From the NCBI GenBank assembly GCA_021773075.1, contig JAJFKT010000035.1, positions 186,001-250,000 on the forward strand: DNA of 64,000 bases. The letters run 5' to 3'. Both the position numbers and the translations under genes were made by a program. The notes beneath the pieces were generated by a model that was not told where the DNA came from, made no database searches, and worked only from the letters and a program-made list of their open reading frames with translations. The DNA comes from Woeseiaceae bacterium (GTDB lineage Bacteria; Pseudomonadota; Gammaproteobacteria; Steroidobacterales; Woeseiaceae). Of this stretch, positions 17,411 through 24,745 are shown in pieces. Position 1 is the first letter of the stretch, and each line of letters begins with the position of its first letter.

Positions 17411-17443
17411 ATGCCACAGCCGAAAATCTATCTGTCACTCAGA

Positions 17444-17770
17444 CTATTGGCTCAATACGAGGTCCAAACATTTTCGTAGCTCGGCTGCCCAGTATAGCGC
17501 CAGGTATCCAGCGCTCTTGCCATGAAATGGAGACCCTTTCGTAGTGGGTAGATCGAATTTCGGCAGCGCGTACAGGTCGTAGCGAATTATCCTGCCACGA
17601 TCGATGTGCAGGAGGCCCGGTGTTCCCCAAACTTCATTGAGATCGGCAACCTCATTACTGTCAGAGACGAACACGCCGGTGCCTATGATGTTGGCTAATA
17701 TCACCGCGATAGCGGGAACCAGTGCTAGTGCTCTTACGAGTTGTCTGTTTTGCGCTGGCGCAGTACTCAT
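17444..17770 (-). pseudogene. Chimeric remnant: permease N-terminus joined to thioredoxin-like C-terminus
   Basis: A 108-residue open frame made of two unrelated parts. Residues 1-35 are the first segment of an amino-acid/polyamine (APC) permease (RALALVPAIAVILANIIG then TGVFV, with the TM1 GxG motif). From residue 36 on, the sequence is a copy of the last 73 residues of the TlpA-like protein encoded at 18372-18926 (EVADLNEVWGTPGLL and onward), ending in TAG where the intact gene has TAC. It lacks the CxxC active site and eleven permease helices, so neither function is plausible. It probably arose when a duplicated gene end landed inside a permease gene. The frame has stayed open. Confidence 0.75.
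17445..17664. repeat. Direct repeat, copy A (duplicated 3' end of thioredoxin-like gene)
   Basis: These 220 bases align without gaps to 18382-18601, with scattered substitutions. The left edge is at the last codons of the reading frame and the right edge falls inside the chimeric frame, where similarity stops abruptly. The lower conservation of reading in this copy suggests it is the derived one. Confidence 0.8.
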
Positions 17771-17780
17771 GGGCGATTGA

Positions 17781-18254
17781 TCACATTGTTGAGTTCGATT
17801 GGACAGCTTTGCGGCGCACGTAGACCTCCTTCCTGACGCGAGCAACAACTATACCTTCCTCGTCAACGAGATCGGCCTCAAGGTGATAGGTGTTTTTTCC
17901 GAGCGTATCGACCTCCACGCGAATTTCCTCAAGTCGCTCCTTGCCAGCCTCGAATACGCCGATAATCGTACCTTTGGCGGGCCGTAGAAACTCAATGGAT
18001 GCCGTTTTGTCCCAAACAATGTAGTCGCGGCCAAGGTTCATCGTGATGATGAAGACGAAAAATGGATCGCACATTGCGTAGAGACTACCGCCGAAGTGCG
18101 TGCCAAACAGATTGCGGTTATACCATCGTGACTTCAACTGCACCTCAAACCGAGTGAAGTCATCAGCGTGGGACTTGACGCTAATCCCCATGCCCAGGAA
18201 GGGTGGGTACAAGTTGATTTTTCGGATTAGTCTGCCGAATTGTGGGTTTTTCAT
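17781..18254 (-). CDS. Hotdog-fold thioesterase-like protein (DUF4442)
   Basis: A 157-residue protein with a single hotdog domain. Visible features are RWYNRNLFGTHFGGSLYAM, where NxxGTxFGG is the substrate-site helix of DUF4442/PaaI-like proteins, then KTASIEFLRPAKG and the terminal strands VVARVRKEVYVRRK. Related enzymes hydrolyse acyl-CoA thioesters in the cytoplasm, but the substrate of this group is not known. The ATG at 18254 is preferred; a TTG 24 bases upstream is the only longer alternative. Its 3' end is 10 bases from the chimeric remnant start on the same strand. Confidence 0.8.
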   Translation of the reverse strand: MKNPQFGRLIRKINLYPPFLGMGISVKSHADDFTRFEVQLKSRWYNRNLFGTHFGGSLYAMCDPFFVFIITMNLGRDYIVWDKTASIEFLRPAKGTIIGVFEAGKERLEEIRVEVDTLGKNTYHLEADLVDEEGIVVARVRKEVYVRRKAVQSNSTM

Positions 18255-18371
18255 TTGGGGTGTAATGGGCGTTCGCAATTAGTCAGACGCGAATCGTAGC
18301 ACCCGACAGGGCGTAGGGGACCTTACAGCGCGCTGCAGAAAATGAACGTGACCGAAATCAGCGCGTATTGC

Positions 18372-18926
18372 TTACTCGGCGTATTGGCTCAGCACGAGGT
18401 CCAATGACTTTCGTAGCTCGGCTGCCCAGTATGGCGCAAGGTACCCAGCCCTCTTGCCATGAGATGGAGACCCTTTCATAGCGGATAGATCGAGCTTCGG
18501 CAGCGTATACAGGTCGTAGCGAATAATCCTGCCGCGATCGATGAGCAAGAGGCCCGGTGTCCCCCATACTTCATTGAGCTCGGCAACCTCATTACCGTCA
18601 GGAAGAAGTGTGAAATCGTATCCGGCATTCTCGATGTAAGCGACAGGGTCGCCCTTGTCGTCGCGAAAATGGACAGCGAGGACTCTGATCTCATCACCGT
18701 ACTCGAGGCGGATACTCTGAATATGCGGCATCAGCGCTTTGCAGTATGGACACCAGGTTGCCCAGAAAAGGACGATGACCGGTTGTTCAGACGCGACCTC
18801 ACTGAGTGTCACCGATTCGCCGCTATCGGATTGCAGCGTCCAGTCGGGGGCTTTATGTGCCTCATCGGCCACAATAATGCCGCCAATGAATAAGCCGAGA
18901 GCTATTAGAACGATTGTGATGCGCAT
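18372..18926 (-). CDS. TlpA/ResA-like periplasmic thioredoxin
   Basis: A 184-residue protein with an N-terminal signal or anchor helix (residues 4-20) and a thioredoxin fold. The redox motif is WCPYC (C59, C62), preceded by VIVLFWAT and followed by the cis-Pro loop WGTPGLLLID. TlpA-like proteins reduce or rearrange disulfides in the periplasm, often for cytochrome c or copper-site assembly, which fits a region full of c-type cytochromes. The C-terminal extension (YDLYTLPKLDL to the end) is the part that was duplicated at 17445-17664. The gene seems to be monocistronic. Confidence 0.88.
   Translation of the reverse strand: MRITIVLIALGLFIGGIIVADEAHKAPDWTLQSDSGESVTLSEVASEQPVIVLFWATWCPYCKALMPHIQSIRLEYGDEIRVLAVHFRDDKGDPVAYIENAGYDFTLLPDGNEVAELNEVWGTPGLLLIDRGRIIRYDLYTLPKLDLSAMKGSPSHGKRAGYLAPYWAAELRKSLDLVLSQYAE
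18382..18601. repeat. Direct repeat, copy B (3' end of the intact thioredoxin-like gene)
   Basis: This is the likely parent copy of the 220-base repeat at 17445-17664, offset by 937 bases in the same orientation. It covers the last third of the intact TlpA-like gene except its final three codons and stop. Confidence 0.8.
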
Positions 18927-18986
18927 GCATCAGAAGACCATCAGCCCCTGCCTTTTATTACAGGTTTCGACTTCGCGCGTTGTTGC

Positions 18987-18992
18987 TATGAT
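18987..18992 (+). promoter_or_regulatory. Candidate -10 box for the DUF1028 gene
   Basis: TATGAT lies 36 bases upstream of the chosen start of the DUF1028 gene. A weak TTTCGA lies 16 bases upstream of it as a possible -35. The match is modest and the call is tentative. Confidence 0.3.
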
Positions 18993-19027
18993 ATTCGTCC
19001 GACACGGTGATTTTCAAAGGAATAGAC

Positions 19028-20008
19028 ATGACTCGACAATCTTTGCTGGTTCTCGCCACGCTCGCCATAGCATCACCGGTACTTGCTGACTACGAGCGGC
19101 CTGGTCGACCGGTTAACACCTACTCGATCGTTGCGCGCGATGCGGAAACCGGACAACTCGGTGTCGCCGTGCAGTCACACTGGTTTTCAGTCGGCTCGAT
19201 GGTCCTGTGGGCAGAACCCGGCATTGGTGCCGTTGCGACGCAATCGTTTGTTGATCCCGCCTATGGCCCACTTGGCTTGGGTCTTATGCGAGCGGGCAAG
19301 TCTGCAGACGAGGCACTAACTGCACTGCTGGCAGCCGACGAATACGAGAACGTACGTCAGGTCGGTATGGTCGACGCCAACGGTGTAGTCGCGAACCATA
19401 CCGGCAGCAATGCGATCGTCGAACATTGCGATAAGGCCGGAGCCGAGTTCACGGTTCAGGCCAATCTGATGTGGAAGTCGACCGTATGCGACGCGATGAC
19501 CAGGGCTTATGAAGCCAGCGATGGCGATTTGGCAGAGCGGCTAATGCGTGCGCTTGAGGCGGCCGAAGGCGAGGGCGGAGATATTCGCGGCAAACAGTCG
19601 GCAGCAATACTTGTTGTCTCGGGTGACCGGACACAAGCACCCTGGGGCGGTCGAATCATCGATCTGCGAGTGGAAGACCACAAAGACCCGCTTGGTGAAC
19701 TACAGCGGCTGCTCACACTGGCACGTGGCTACAATCTCATGACGGAAGGCGATGATTTCGTGACCGAGGGCGATATCGAGAGCGCAAAGCAGGCGTATGC
19801 CGATGCTGAAGTGCTAATGCCTGGAAATCACGAGGCGATTTTTTGGCACGCGGTAACACTTGCCGGCGTCGGTGAGATCGATGAATCTCTGCCCATGTTC
19901 AGGCAGGCTTTCGAAATGTGGCCGCTATGGAAGGAGCTTGTGCCAAGACTTCCAGCATCAGGGTTGCTGCCCGATGACCCGGAATTACTCGAGAAAATTC
20001 TTGATTAA
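19028..20008 (+). CDS. Secreted DUF1028 Ntn-hydrolase-like protein
   Basis: A 326-residue protein with signal peptide 1-20 and a DUF1028 domain (about 26-230): NTYSIVARDAETGQLGVAVQSHWF, GIGAVATQSFVDPAYGP, and RGKQSAAILVV. The fold belongs to the N-terminal nucleophile hydrolase superfamily, and the biochemical activity of the family is not established. Residues 250-320 are helical and TPR-like (SAKQAYADAEVLMP, AIFWHAVTLAGVG). The start at 19028 is chosen because AAGGAA lies just upstream and the signal peptide then begins normally. Its stop overlaps the convergent regulator gene by 4 bases. Confidence 0.83.
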   Translation: MTRQSLLVLATLAIASPVLADYERPGRPVNTYSIVARDAETGQLGVAVQSHWFSVGSMVLWAEPGIGAVATQSFVDPAYGPLGLGLMRAGKSADEALTALLAADEYENVRQVGMVDANGVVANHTGSNAIVEHCDKAGAEFTVQANLMWKSTVCDAMTRAYEASDGDLAERLMRALEAAEGEGGDIRGKQSAAILVVSGDRTQAPWGGRIIDLRVEDHKDPLGELQRLLTLARGYNLMTEGDDFVTEGDIESAKQAYADAEVLMPGNHEAIFWHAVTLAGVGEIDESLPMFRQAFEMWPLWKELVPRLPASGLLPDDPELLEKILD

Positions 20009-22119
20009 TTCAGCGTCACCGAATCGAATATAACGAGGTCATCGCTGGCAGCCTGAAGGCGGGTAAATACGATTAACCCGCTTTTGATACCAACACCGAT
20101 ACTTGTGTCGGCGAGCGGCATAGGGCCCTCGTACAATACACGCTCGTTGTTGCTGCTCAGGTTTCGCCGCACGAGCTGACCGGCATTTCCCGGTCCGGCT
20201 GGCACACTGTAGATCAACAGGTCGCCGGCAACCGACCAACCAAAGCGCCCGTCTGCGGGCAGGCGGTCGAACAAAACGTCGACTTCACCATCATCAATAG
20301 ACATTTGATACAACACGCCAGTGCTATCGGTTACCGCAACACTATTATCGTCGAGCGGCACGGGTCTGAAGAATCCGCTCGCAATGCGCCGCTCACCTTC
20401 GTTGTCACCAATACAAATTGCCCAGCCGCCAGAATCGTTGCAACCGTAGACCCACTGCCGGCCGTTTGCCATCCATCGCGGATTCGTTGCCTCGGAATTA
20501 CTATTACCGATACGGCTCGAACTGCCACTGACCAGGTCGGTTTCAAACAGCCGTTCCCCGGCATCCGTTTGCACTGTGTACAAAATGCGTTGCTCAAACG
20601 GATGCCAGTCCGGATAACGAACAGTCGTGCCGTCGAAACGAGTTAGTCGACGCGTTGTGTGATCCGTTGTGTTGGCGATCCACAATTCTGCAAATCCGCT
20701 GCGTCGCGAAATGAAAGCCACAAACGCTTCATCAGGAGATAGTGCAGCGTGGTGATCATCGCTTGTCGATGGTGCAACCGACACGACTAAACCATCGACC
20801 GTCAGAGTCGCGACGTCGCGTTCGCTACTCTGCAAAGTCGCCACCAGCATTTGTGTGTCGGCATGATAATCCGGGTGAAACAGCCCTGTCCGTTCGAAGC
20901 GAGTTTCCTCGCCAGTACTGAGATTCCTGCGTCGAAGCTCGAATTGACCACCATTGTCATAGGGGTAAGCAACTGTTGTCTCGTCAATCCAGGTTACACC
21001 ACCAATTTGCGATGGCAAATCGGCAAGCTGTTGCTCCTCGCCCGTCGCGACATCGACCCGCCACAATGTTGAACGATGATCGGGCTGTGGTTCACCACGA
21101 AGGAAAGCGACTTGTTTACCGCTTGGCGAAAACCTCGGGTAATAGTCACTGCCCGTAGGCGATACGGCCGAAGTCAGTTTGTGTTTCTCGCCGCTGTTTC
21201 GATCAACTCGGTACAGACGGCGATAGCCACGCTCGTCATCGGCCTCCAGTGCTGTGAATACAAGCCAGCGTCCGTCCGGAGACCAGTCTACGGTTGTCGG
21301 AAACTTCATCGTGCAGTTGGCAACGCTTTTGGGAATGCCGAGCACTATAGACTGCACGACGATTTCGCAGCCGTCATCGCTCATTCGTGCGTAGGCAACT
21401 TCATCTCCAGCCGGGGAGATAGCGGGGCCGTGTTCACTAACGCCGGGCGTTGCTGCAACCGTCTGCGAAACCCCGTCCGCGGTAGCGACGCGAAACAGGT
21501 CCCAGTCAGGCCGGTCGGGCCGCAATGCCGCGTATACCACCCAATCACCGTTCGGAGAGACTCGTGGTTGGTGTTCGAGACCGGGTGCCGATGTAAGTGG
21601 TCGGGCAACGGGCAAACGCAGTACGGCAGAACGGCTTTGTTCGCGGCCATTCTTCCACTGTGGAATGAACAGCGCCAGCGCCAGTACGACAACTCCTGCT
21701 GTCGTCCAGATTAGTCGACGGCGGTCGGTCGGAACTATCTCAGCCGCGACAATATCGTCGACCGAATTACGACTGGCTACCAGCTGGTAGCCAAATTTTG
21801 GCAGTGTCCGAATGTAGCTTTGTTCGCCGGCAGTTTCACCAAACGCCGAACGCAGGTCGGCAATCGCGCGTGATACGACGGTGTCGCTTGGATAGTTTTC
21901 CCCCCAAACCTCATCGAGCAGGGTATCGCGTGCAACGCCGGCTTCTCCGGCATCCAGCAAGACCAGCAAGACGTGCAAAGCCTTAGCAGCCAGGCGAACC
22001 TCTGCGCCGTTCTGGCGTAATACGGCCAGATCAGCGTGCAAGACCCAGTCGCCGACGCGAACGGGCGAGCGGCCGCTCCTGGCACTAATGCCATCGGGTC
22101 TGGACCGTGTCTCACGCAT
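20005..22119 (-). CDS. CadC-like transmembrane regulator with TolB-type beta-propeller
   Basis: A 704-residue one-component regulator. Residues 20-115 form an OmpR-type winged helix (VLLVLLDAGEAGVARDTLL then DEVW, SRAIADLR, IRTLPKFGYQLV). One membrane helix follows at about 134-151 (LIWTTAGVVVLALALF). The remaining 540 residues are periplasmic PD40/WD40-like blades with repeated SPDG/SPSG turns (ISPAGDEVAYAR, WSPDGRWLVF, FSPSGKQVAFLRG). Such proteins sense a periplasmic signal and activate transcription from the membrane. The divergent pair of secreted proteins starting at 22211 is the obvious candidate target. Confidence 0.87.
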   Translation of the reverse strand: MRETRSRPDGISARSGRSPVRVGDWVLHADLAVLRQNGAEVRLAAKALHVLLVLLDAGEAGVARDTLLDEVWGENYPSDTVVSRAIADLRSAFGETAGEQSYIRTLPKFGYQLVASRNSVDDIVAAEIVPTDRRRLIWTTAGVVVLALALFIPQWKNGREQSRSAVLRLPVARPLTSAPGLEHQPRVSPNGDWVVYAALRPDRPDWDLFRVATADGVSQTVAATPGVSEHGPAISPAGDEVAYARMSDDGCEIVVQSIVLGIPKSVANCTMKFPTTVDWSPDGRWLVFTALEADDERGYRRLYRVDRNSGEKHKLTSAVSPTGSDYYPRFSPSGKQVAFLRGEPQPDHRSTLWRVDVATGEEQQLADLPSQIGGVTWIDETTVAYPYDNGGQFELRRRNLSTGEETRFERTGLFHPDYHADTQMLVATLQSSERDVATLTVDGLVVSVAPSTSDDHHAALSPDEAFVAFISRRSGFAELWIANTTDHTTRRLTRFDGTTVRYPDWHPFEQRILYTVQTDAGERLFETDLVSGSSSRIGNSNSEATNPRWMANGRQWVYGCNDSGGWAICIGDNEGERRIASGFFRPVPLDDNSVAVTDSTGVLYQMSIDDGEVDVLFDRLPADGRFGWSVAGDLLIYSVPAGPGNAGQLVRRNLSSNNERVLYEGPMPLADTSIGVGIKSGLIVFTRLQAASDDLVIFDSVTLN

Positions 22120-22210
22120 TATCGGAACCTTTTTCTCAAGTTTTCCTCACGATTTCCGGACTCGTACCTTGCAGGATAAAGCGATCACCAAATCAATCGG
22201 GGAACAAAAA

Positions 22211-23074
22211 ATGCCGCGACTATTATGTACTTTTTTCCTGTTGACGGCGCATGCCGCCATAGCTGAGCCGTGGTTCGATGGCAGTCCTGCGTATGCGGAT
22301 GCCGCGAGCAAGGCCCTGGCCATGGAGCTATTGGAAGCCCATGGCGGTATGGCTCCTATGACAGCAGCCAGTAGCCTGAATTTCAGTTTTTTTACAAAAA
22401 TGATCGGCAACCCAACCGCGTTCTACTCAAATGAGGCGTTGGACCTCGCGACAGGCAACGCCTATGTCGACTGGCCGTTCTGGGACGCCTCGATAGTCTG
22501 GGACCGGGAAGCACTCTGGACCGAAAATTGGCCAATGCCACTGCCGGGTGGATTTTTCGTACGTCTGACCTCCACGTTTATCACCTTACCCTGGCAACTG
22601 CATGCCGATGATGCGCGTGTGGGACCAGTGAGTCAGGACTCACTACCAAACGACGAGAGGGTGTACGACGTATTGCATATTACTTTTTCAGGTCGTGGAC
22701 CCATGCTGCCAGGGACATTCTACGACCTGTTCGTCGACCCTGAAACACGATTAATGAAAGCGATCCGCTTCGATATTAACCACCCCGGCATGGTCGCGAA
22801 TCCATCTCAGCCACTGGGCCCCAACTACCACGTCTTCGGTGATTATCGCGACTTTAACGGCCTCGCGATTCCGACCTTTTATATGTCTTACGGGCAGGGC
22901 AGTAGCGACGGCGGTGAGAGCAACGCGTATCACTTCGTCTGGGATCTGAGCACCGATCAGGAGTTCGATCAGAAGCGACTCACACGATCCTCAAATGCAG
23001 TGCTCGACGATATTTCGATTGACTGGTGGCAGGTGCCGTCAGAGCAAGACATGAATGGAGGACGCAAACAATGA
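22211..23074 (+). CDS. Secreted protein of unknown function, LolA-like fold suspected
   Basis: A 287-residue protein with signal peptide 1-18 (MPRLLCTFFLLTAHAAIA). Early in the mature part is AMELLEAHGGMAPMTAAS, a pattern seen at the start of LolA/LolB-like or DUF6503-type proteins, followed by many beta strands (YDLFVDPETRLMKAIRFD). The fold call is weak. The ATG at 22211 has GGGGAA upstream; a longer in-frame start at 22088 would overlap the divergent regulator gene and hide the signal peptide. The stop overlaps the start of a paralogous gene, so the two are coupled and probably form a pair. Confidence 0.6.
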   Translation: MPRLLCTFFLLTAHAAIAEPWFDGSPAYADAASKALAMELLEAHGGMAPMTAASSLNFSFFTKMIGNPTAFYSNEALDLATGNAYVDWPFWDASIVWDREALWTENWPMPLPGGFFVRLTSTFITLPWQLHADDARVGPVSQDSLPNDERVYDVLHITFSGRGPMLPGTFYDLFVDPETRLMKAIRFDINHPGMVANPSQPLGPNYHVFGDYRDFNGLAIPTFYMSYGQGSSDGGESNAYHFVWDLSTDQEFDQKRLTRSSNAVLDDISIDWWQVPSEQDMNGGRKQ

Positions 23075-23913
23075 AGCAACGACTGGTAACCGTAATCACC
23101 GTACTCATGACGATATGCATTGCACCTTGCGTCATGGCCGAACCTGACTATTCCAGTGCAGAAAGCAAGCGAGTGATCGAAGCAATGGTAGACGCGCACG
23201 GGGGTATCGATCGATGGCGTGCAGCACCGTCTATTCGTTTCGACGACATCATGCATAACAACTATCACCAACCAGAAAATTTCGCATGGTGGGCCGCACA
23301 TGAAGTCATCGACCAGAAAACACGCCAGGTTTGGCAGAACTGGCCGATGGATGACGCGATGATTGGCTACGATGGTCAACAAGTCTGGTCAACGAACTGG
23401 GAAAAGGGCAATCCGTCGGCATCAATGGTGCACTTCTTTTACTATTTCGTGAACCTGGTGTGGTTAACGCAGGATGACGGCGTCCTGCTCTCTGAGGTGC
23501 GTCGATTCGACTGGCCGGGTCTGGGTGATAGTCTGTACGAAATCGAAATGCGCTTCGACTCTGCACCCGGTGTTGGCAAATCCGGCAACGGTTATTTCGT
23601 TTTGTATATTGATCCGGAGACTTACCGTTTGGTCGGTTATCAATACGCGAACGGCTATAAGCCGCTGTTGGCGGTTATGAATATGCCGGAGGGCAAGGAA
23701 GTGTTCGGACCGTTATGGCGGCACATCACACGTTATGAAGAGGTGGGTGGTTTGCTATTCCCGACCGCCTTTCGCACGATGCCGGGCCCGGATGAACGAA
23801 TCGTCGGAAACCACCTGATCCTGAATATCGACATATCGCAGCCGTTCGAATACGAACGTGCGAAGGCGCCGCAAGCAGCAGTAATATTCGATGGTCCGCT
23901 GCGTACTGACTGA
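23071..23913 (+). CDS. Secreted protein of unknown function, paralog of the preceding gene
   Basis: A 280-residue protein with signal peptide 1-24. It shares the architecture of the upstream product: IEAMVDAHGGIDRWRAAPS near the start, QNWPMDDAMIGYDGQQVW in the middle, YFVLYIDPETYRLVGYQY and GGLLFPTAFRTMPGPDER near the end. GGAGG lies 9 bases before the ATG, which overlaps the previous stop. A LolA-like open barrel binding a hydrophobic ligand is possible, but I cannot name a function. Confidence 0.6.
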   Translation: MKQRLVTVITVLMTICIAPCVMAEPDYSSAESKRVIEAMVDAHGGIDRWRAAPSIRFDDIMHNNYHQPENFAWWAAHEVIDQKTRQVWQNWPMDDAMIGYDGQQVWSTNWEKGNPSASMVHFFYYFVNLVWLTQDDGVLLSEVRRFDWPGLGDSLYEIEMRFDSAPGVGKSGNGYFVLYIDPETYRLVGYQYANGYKPLLAVMNMPEGKEVFGPLWRHITRYEEVGGLLFPTAFRTMPGPDERIVGNHLILNIDISQPFEYERAKAPQAAVIFDGPLRTD

Positions 23914-24012
23914 TCCGGACGATCGCTCGTAAAGACGATTGTCTTCTATGTCCGGACAGCCATTCGGTTGGGGATACAATGATCAGGCGAATTACGAGCG
24001 GTCTTTATCTAA

Positions 24013-24507
24013 TGTCTAGCAATCGCTTTACCCTTATTTTCGCCGTGTGTGCCGTATCAATACTGACAGGATCCGTGTCGAGCGCTGACGCGAATGACGG
24101 ACTAACTCACAAGGATCTGTTGCAACTTTTTGCAGATTGGCGAGAGTTTGAGTCGCGACATTCGCGCACAACGTACTTCTCTGGATGAACTAGGAGACAG
24201 ACTCGGTGACTCGGCGAGCGCTGCGCTTGAGAACGTCATCGAGGCATCAACCGCCGCAACGGACGACCTCATCGCGTGGCTGGAGGCCGAGGCGGACTCG
24301 AAAACCGGGCCCTCTGGCATCGGCAAAGAGAACTACACCTGGTACCAACGGAATGTACATCTGCTACCCATGACCTGGGAAGTTGAAGAGAGGGGAGACA
24401 ACTTTCAACTCAAGCACTTCTTCGACAAGCTCAACGTGATCGAGAGTATCCCGATCGCCCTGGTCCGCTGGGAGATGACCGGCCGTGACGATCAGATAGA
24501 CCACTGA
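24013..24507 (+). pseudogene. DUF885-family remnant, frameshifted and internally deleted
   Basis: The first frame from ATG 24013 encodes a signal-like segment and [17 protein letters not shown], then runs out of frame near 24150. A second frame (to 24507) continues with [37 protein letters not shown] and [17 protein letters not shown]. The last two motifs occur in DUF885 proteins but are normally separated by a long catalytic region, which is missing here. A frameshift plus a large internal deletion is the simplest reading. Two independent short genes are less likely. Confidence 0.6.
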
Positions 24508-24556
24508 CGAGCCCGAACGGCGCATCGCGCCGACTATTCCCAGTCGCGCAGCAAAC

Positions 24557-24574
24557 TGTTGCTCATGAGCAACA
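24557..24574. promoter_or_regulatory. Perfect 18-bp palindrome upstream of a TonB receptor
   Basis: TGTTGCTCATGAGCAACA is a perfect palindrome 172 bases upstream of the receptor start at 24746. There is no T-tract, so it is more likely a protein-binding site than a terminator. The AT-rich segment right after it (AAAATATTTATT) would suit a promoter. No regulator can be assigned. Confidence 0.4.
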
Positions 24575-24745
24575 AAATATTTATTGAAGTTTCTCGCAAG
24601 CTTATTCGATAACGGTCGAAACTTTGTTCAAACGTTATGGTCTCTAAGTTTGAAGCTGTCCTGTCAAGCGTCAGGCGCTAAGAATTTAGAGGCATTCATC
24701 GTTGCATTTTCGCAACACGACGATATTTCATACTTGGAGAACACA

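Noticed and set aside
21076..21714. A 212-codon rightward open frame
   Set aside because: It lies fully inside, and antisense to, the CadC/TolB-like regulator gene and its product has no recognisable domain or sensible composition.
23914..23956. A TCCGGAC...GTCCGGA inverted repeat after the secreted protein gene
   Set aside because: Only a 7-bp stem with a loop of almost 30 bases and no T-tract, so a terminator call is not supported.
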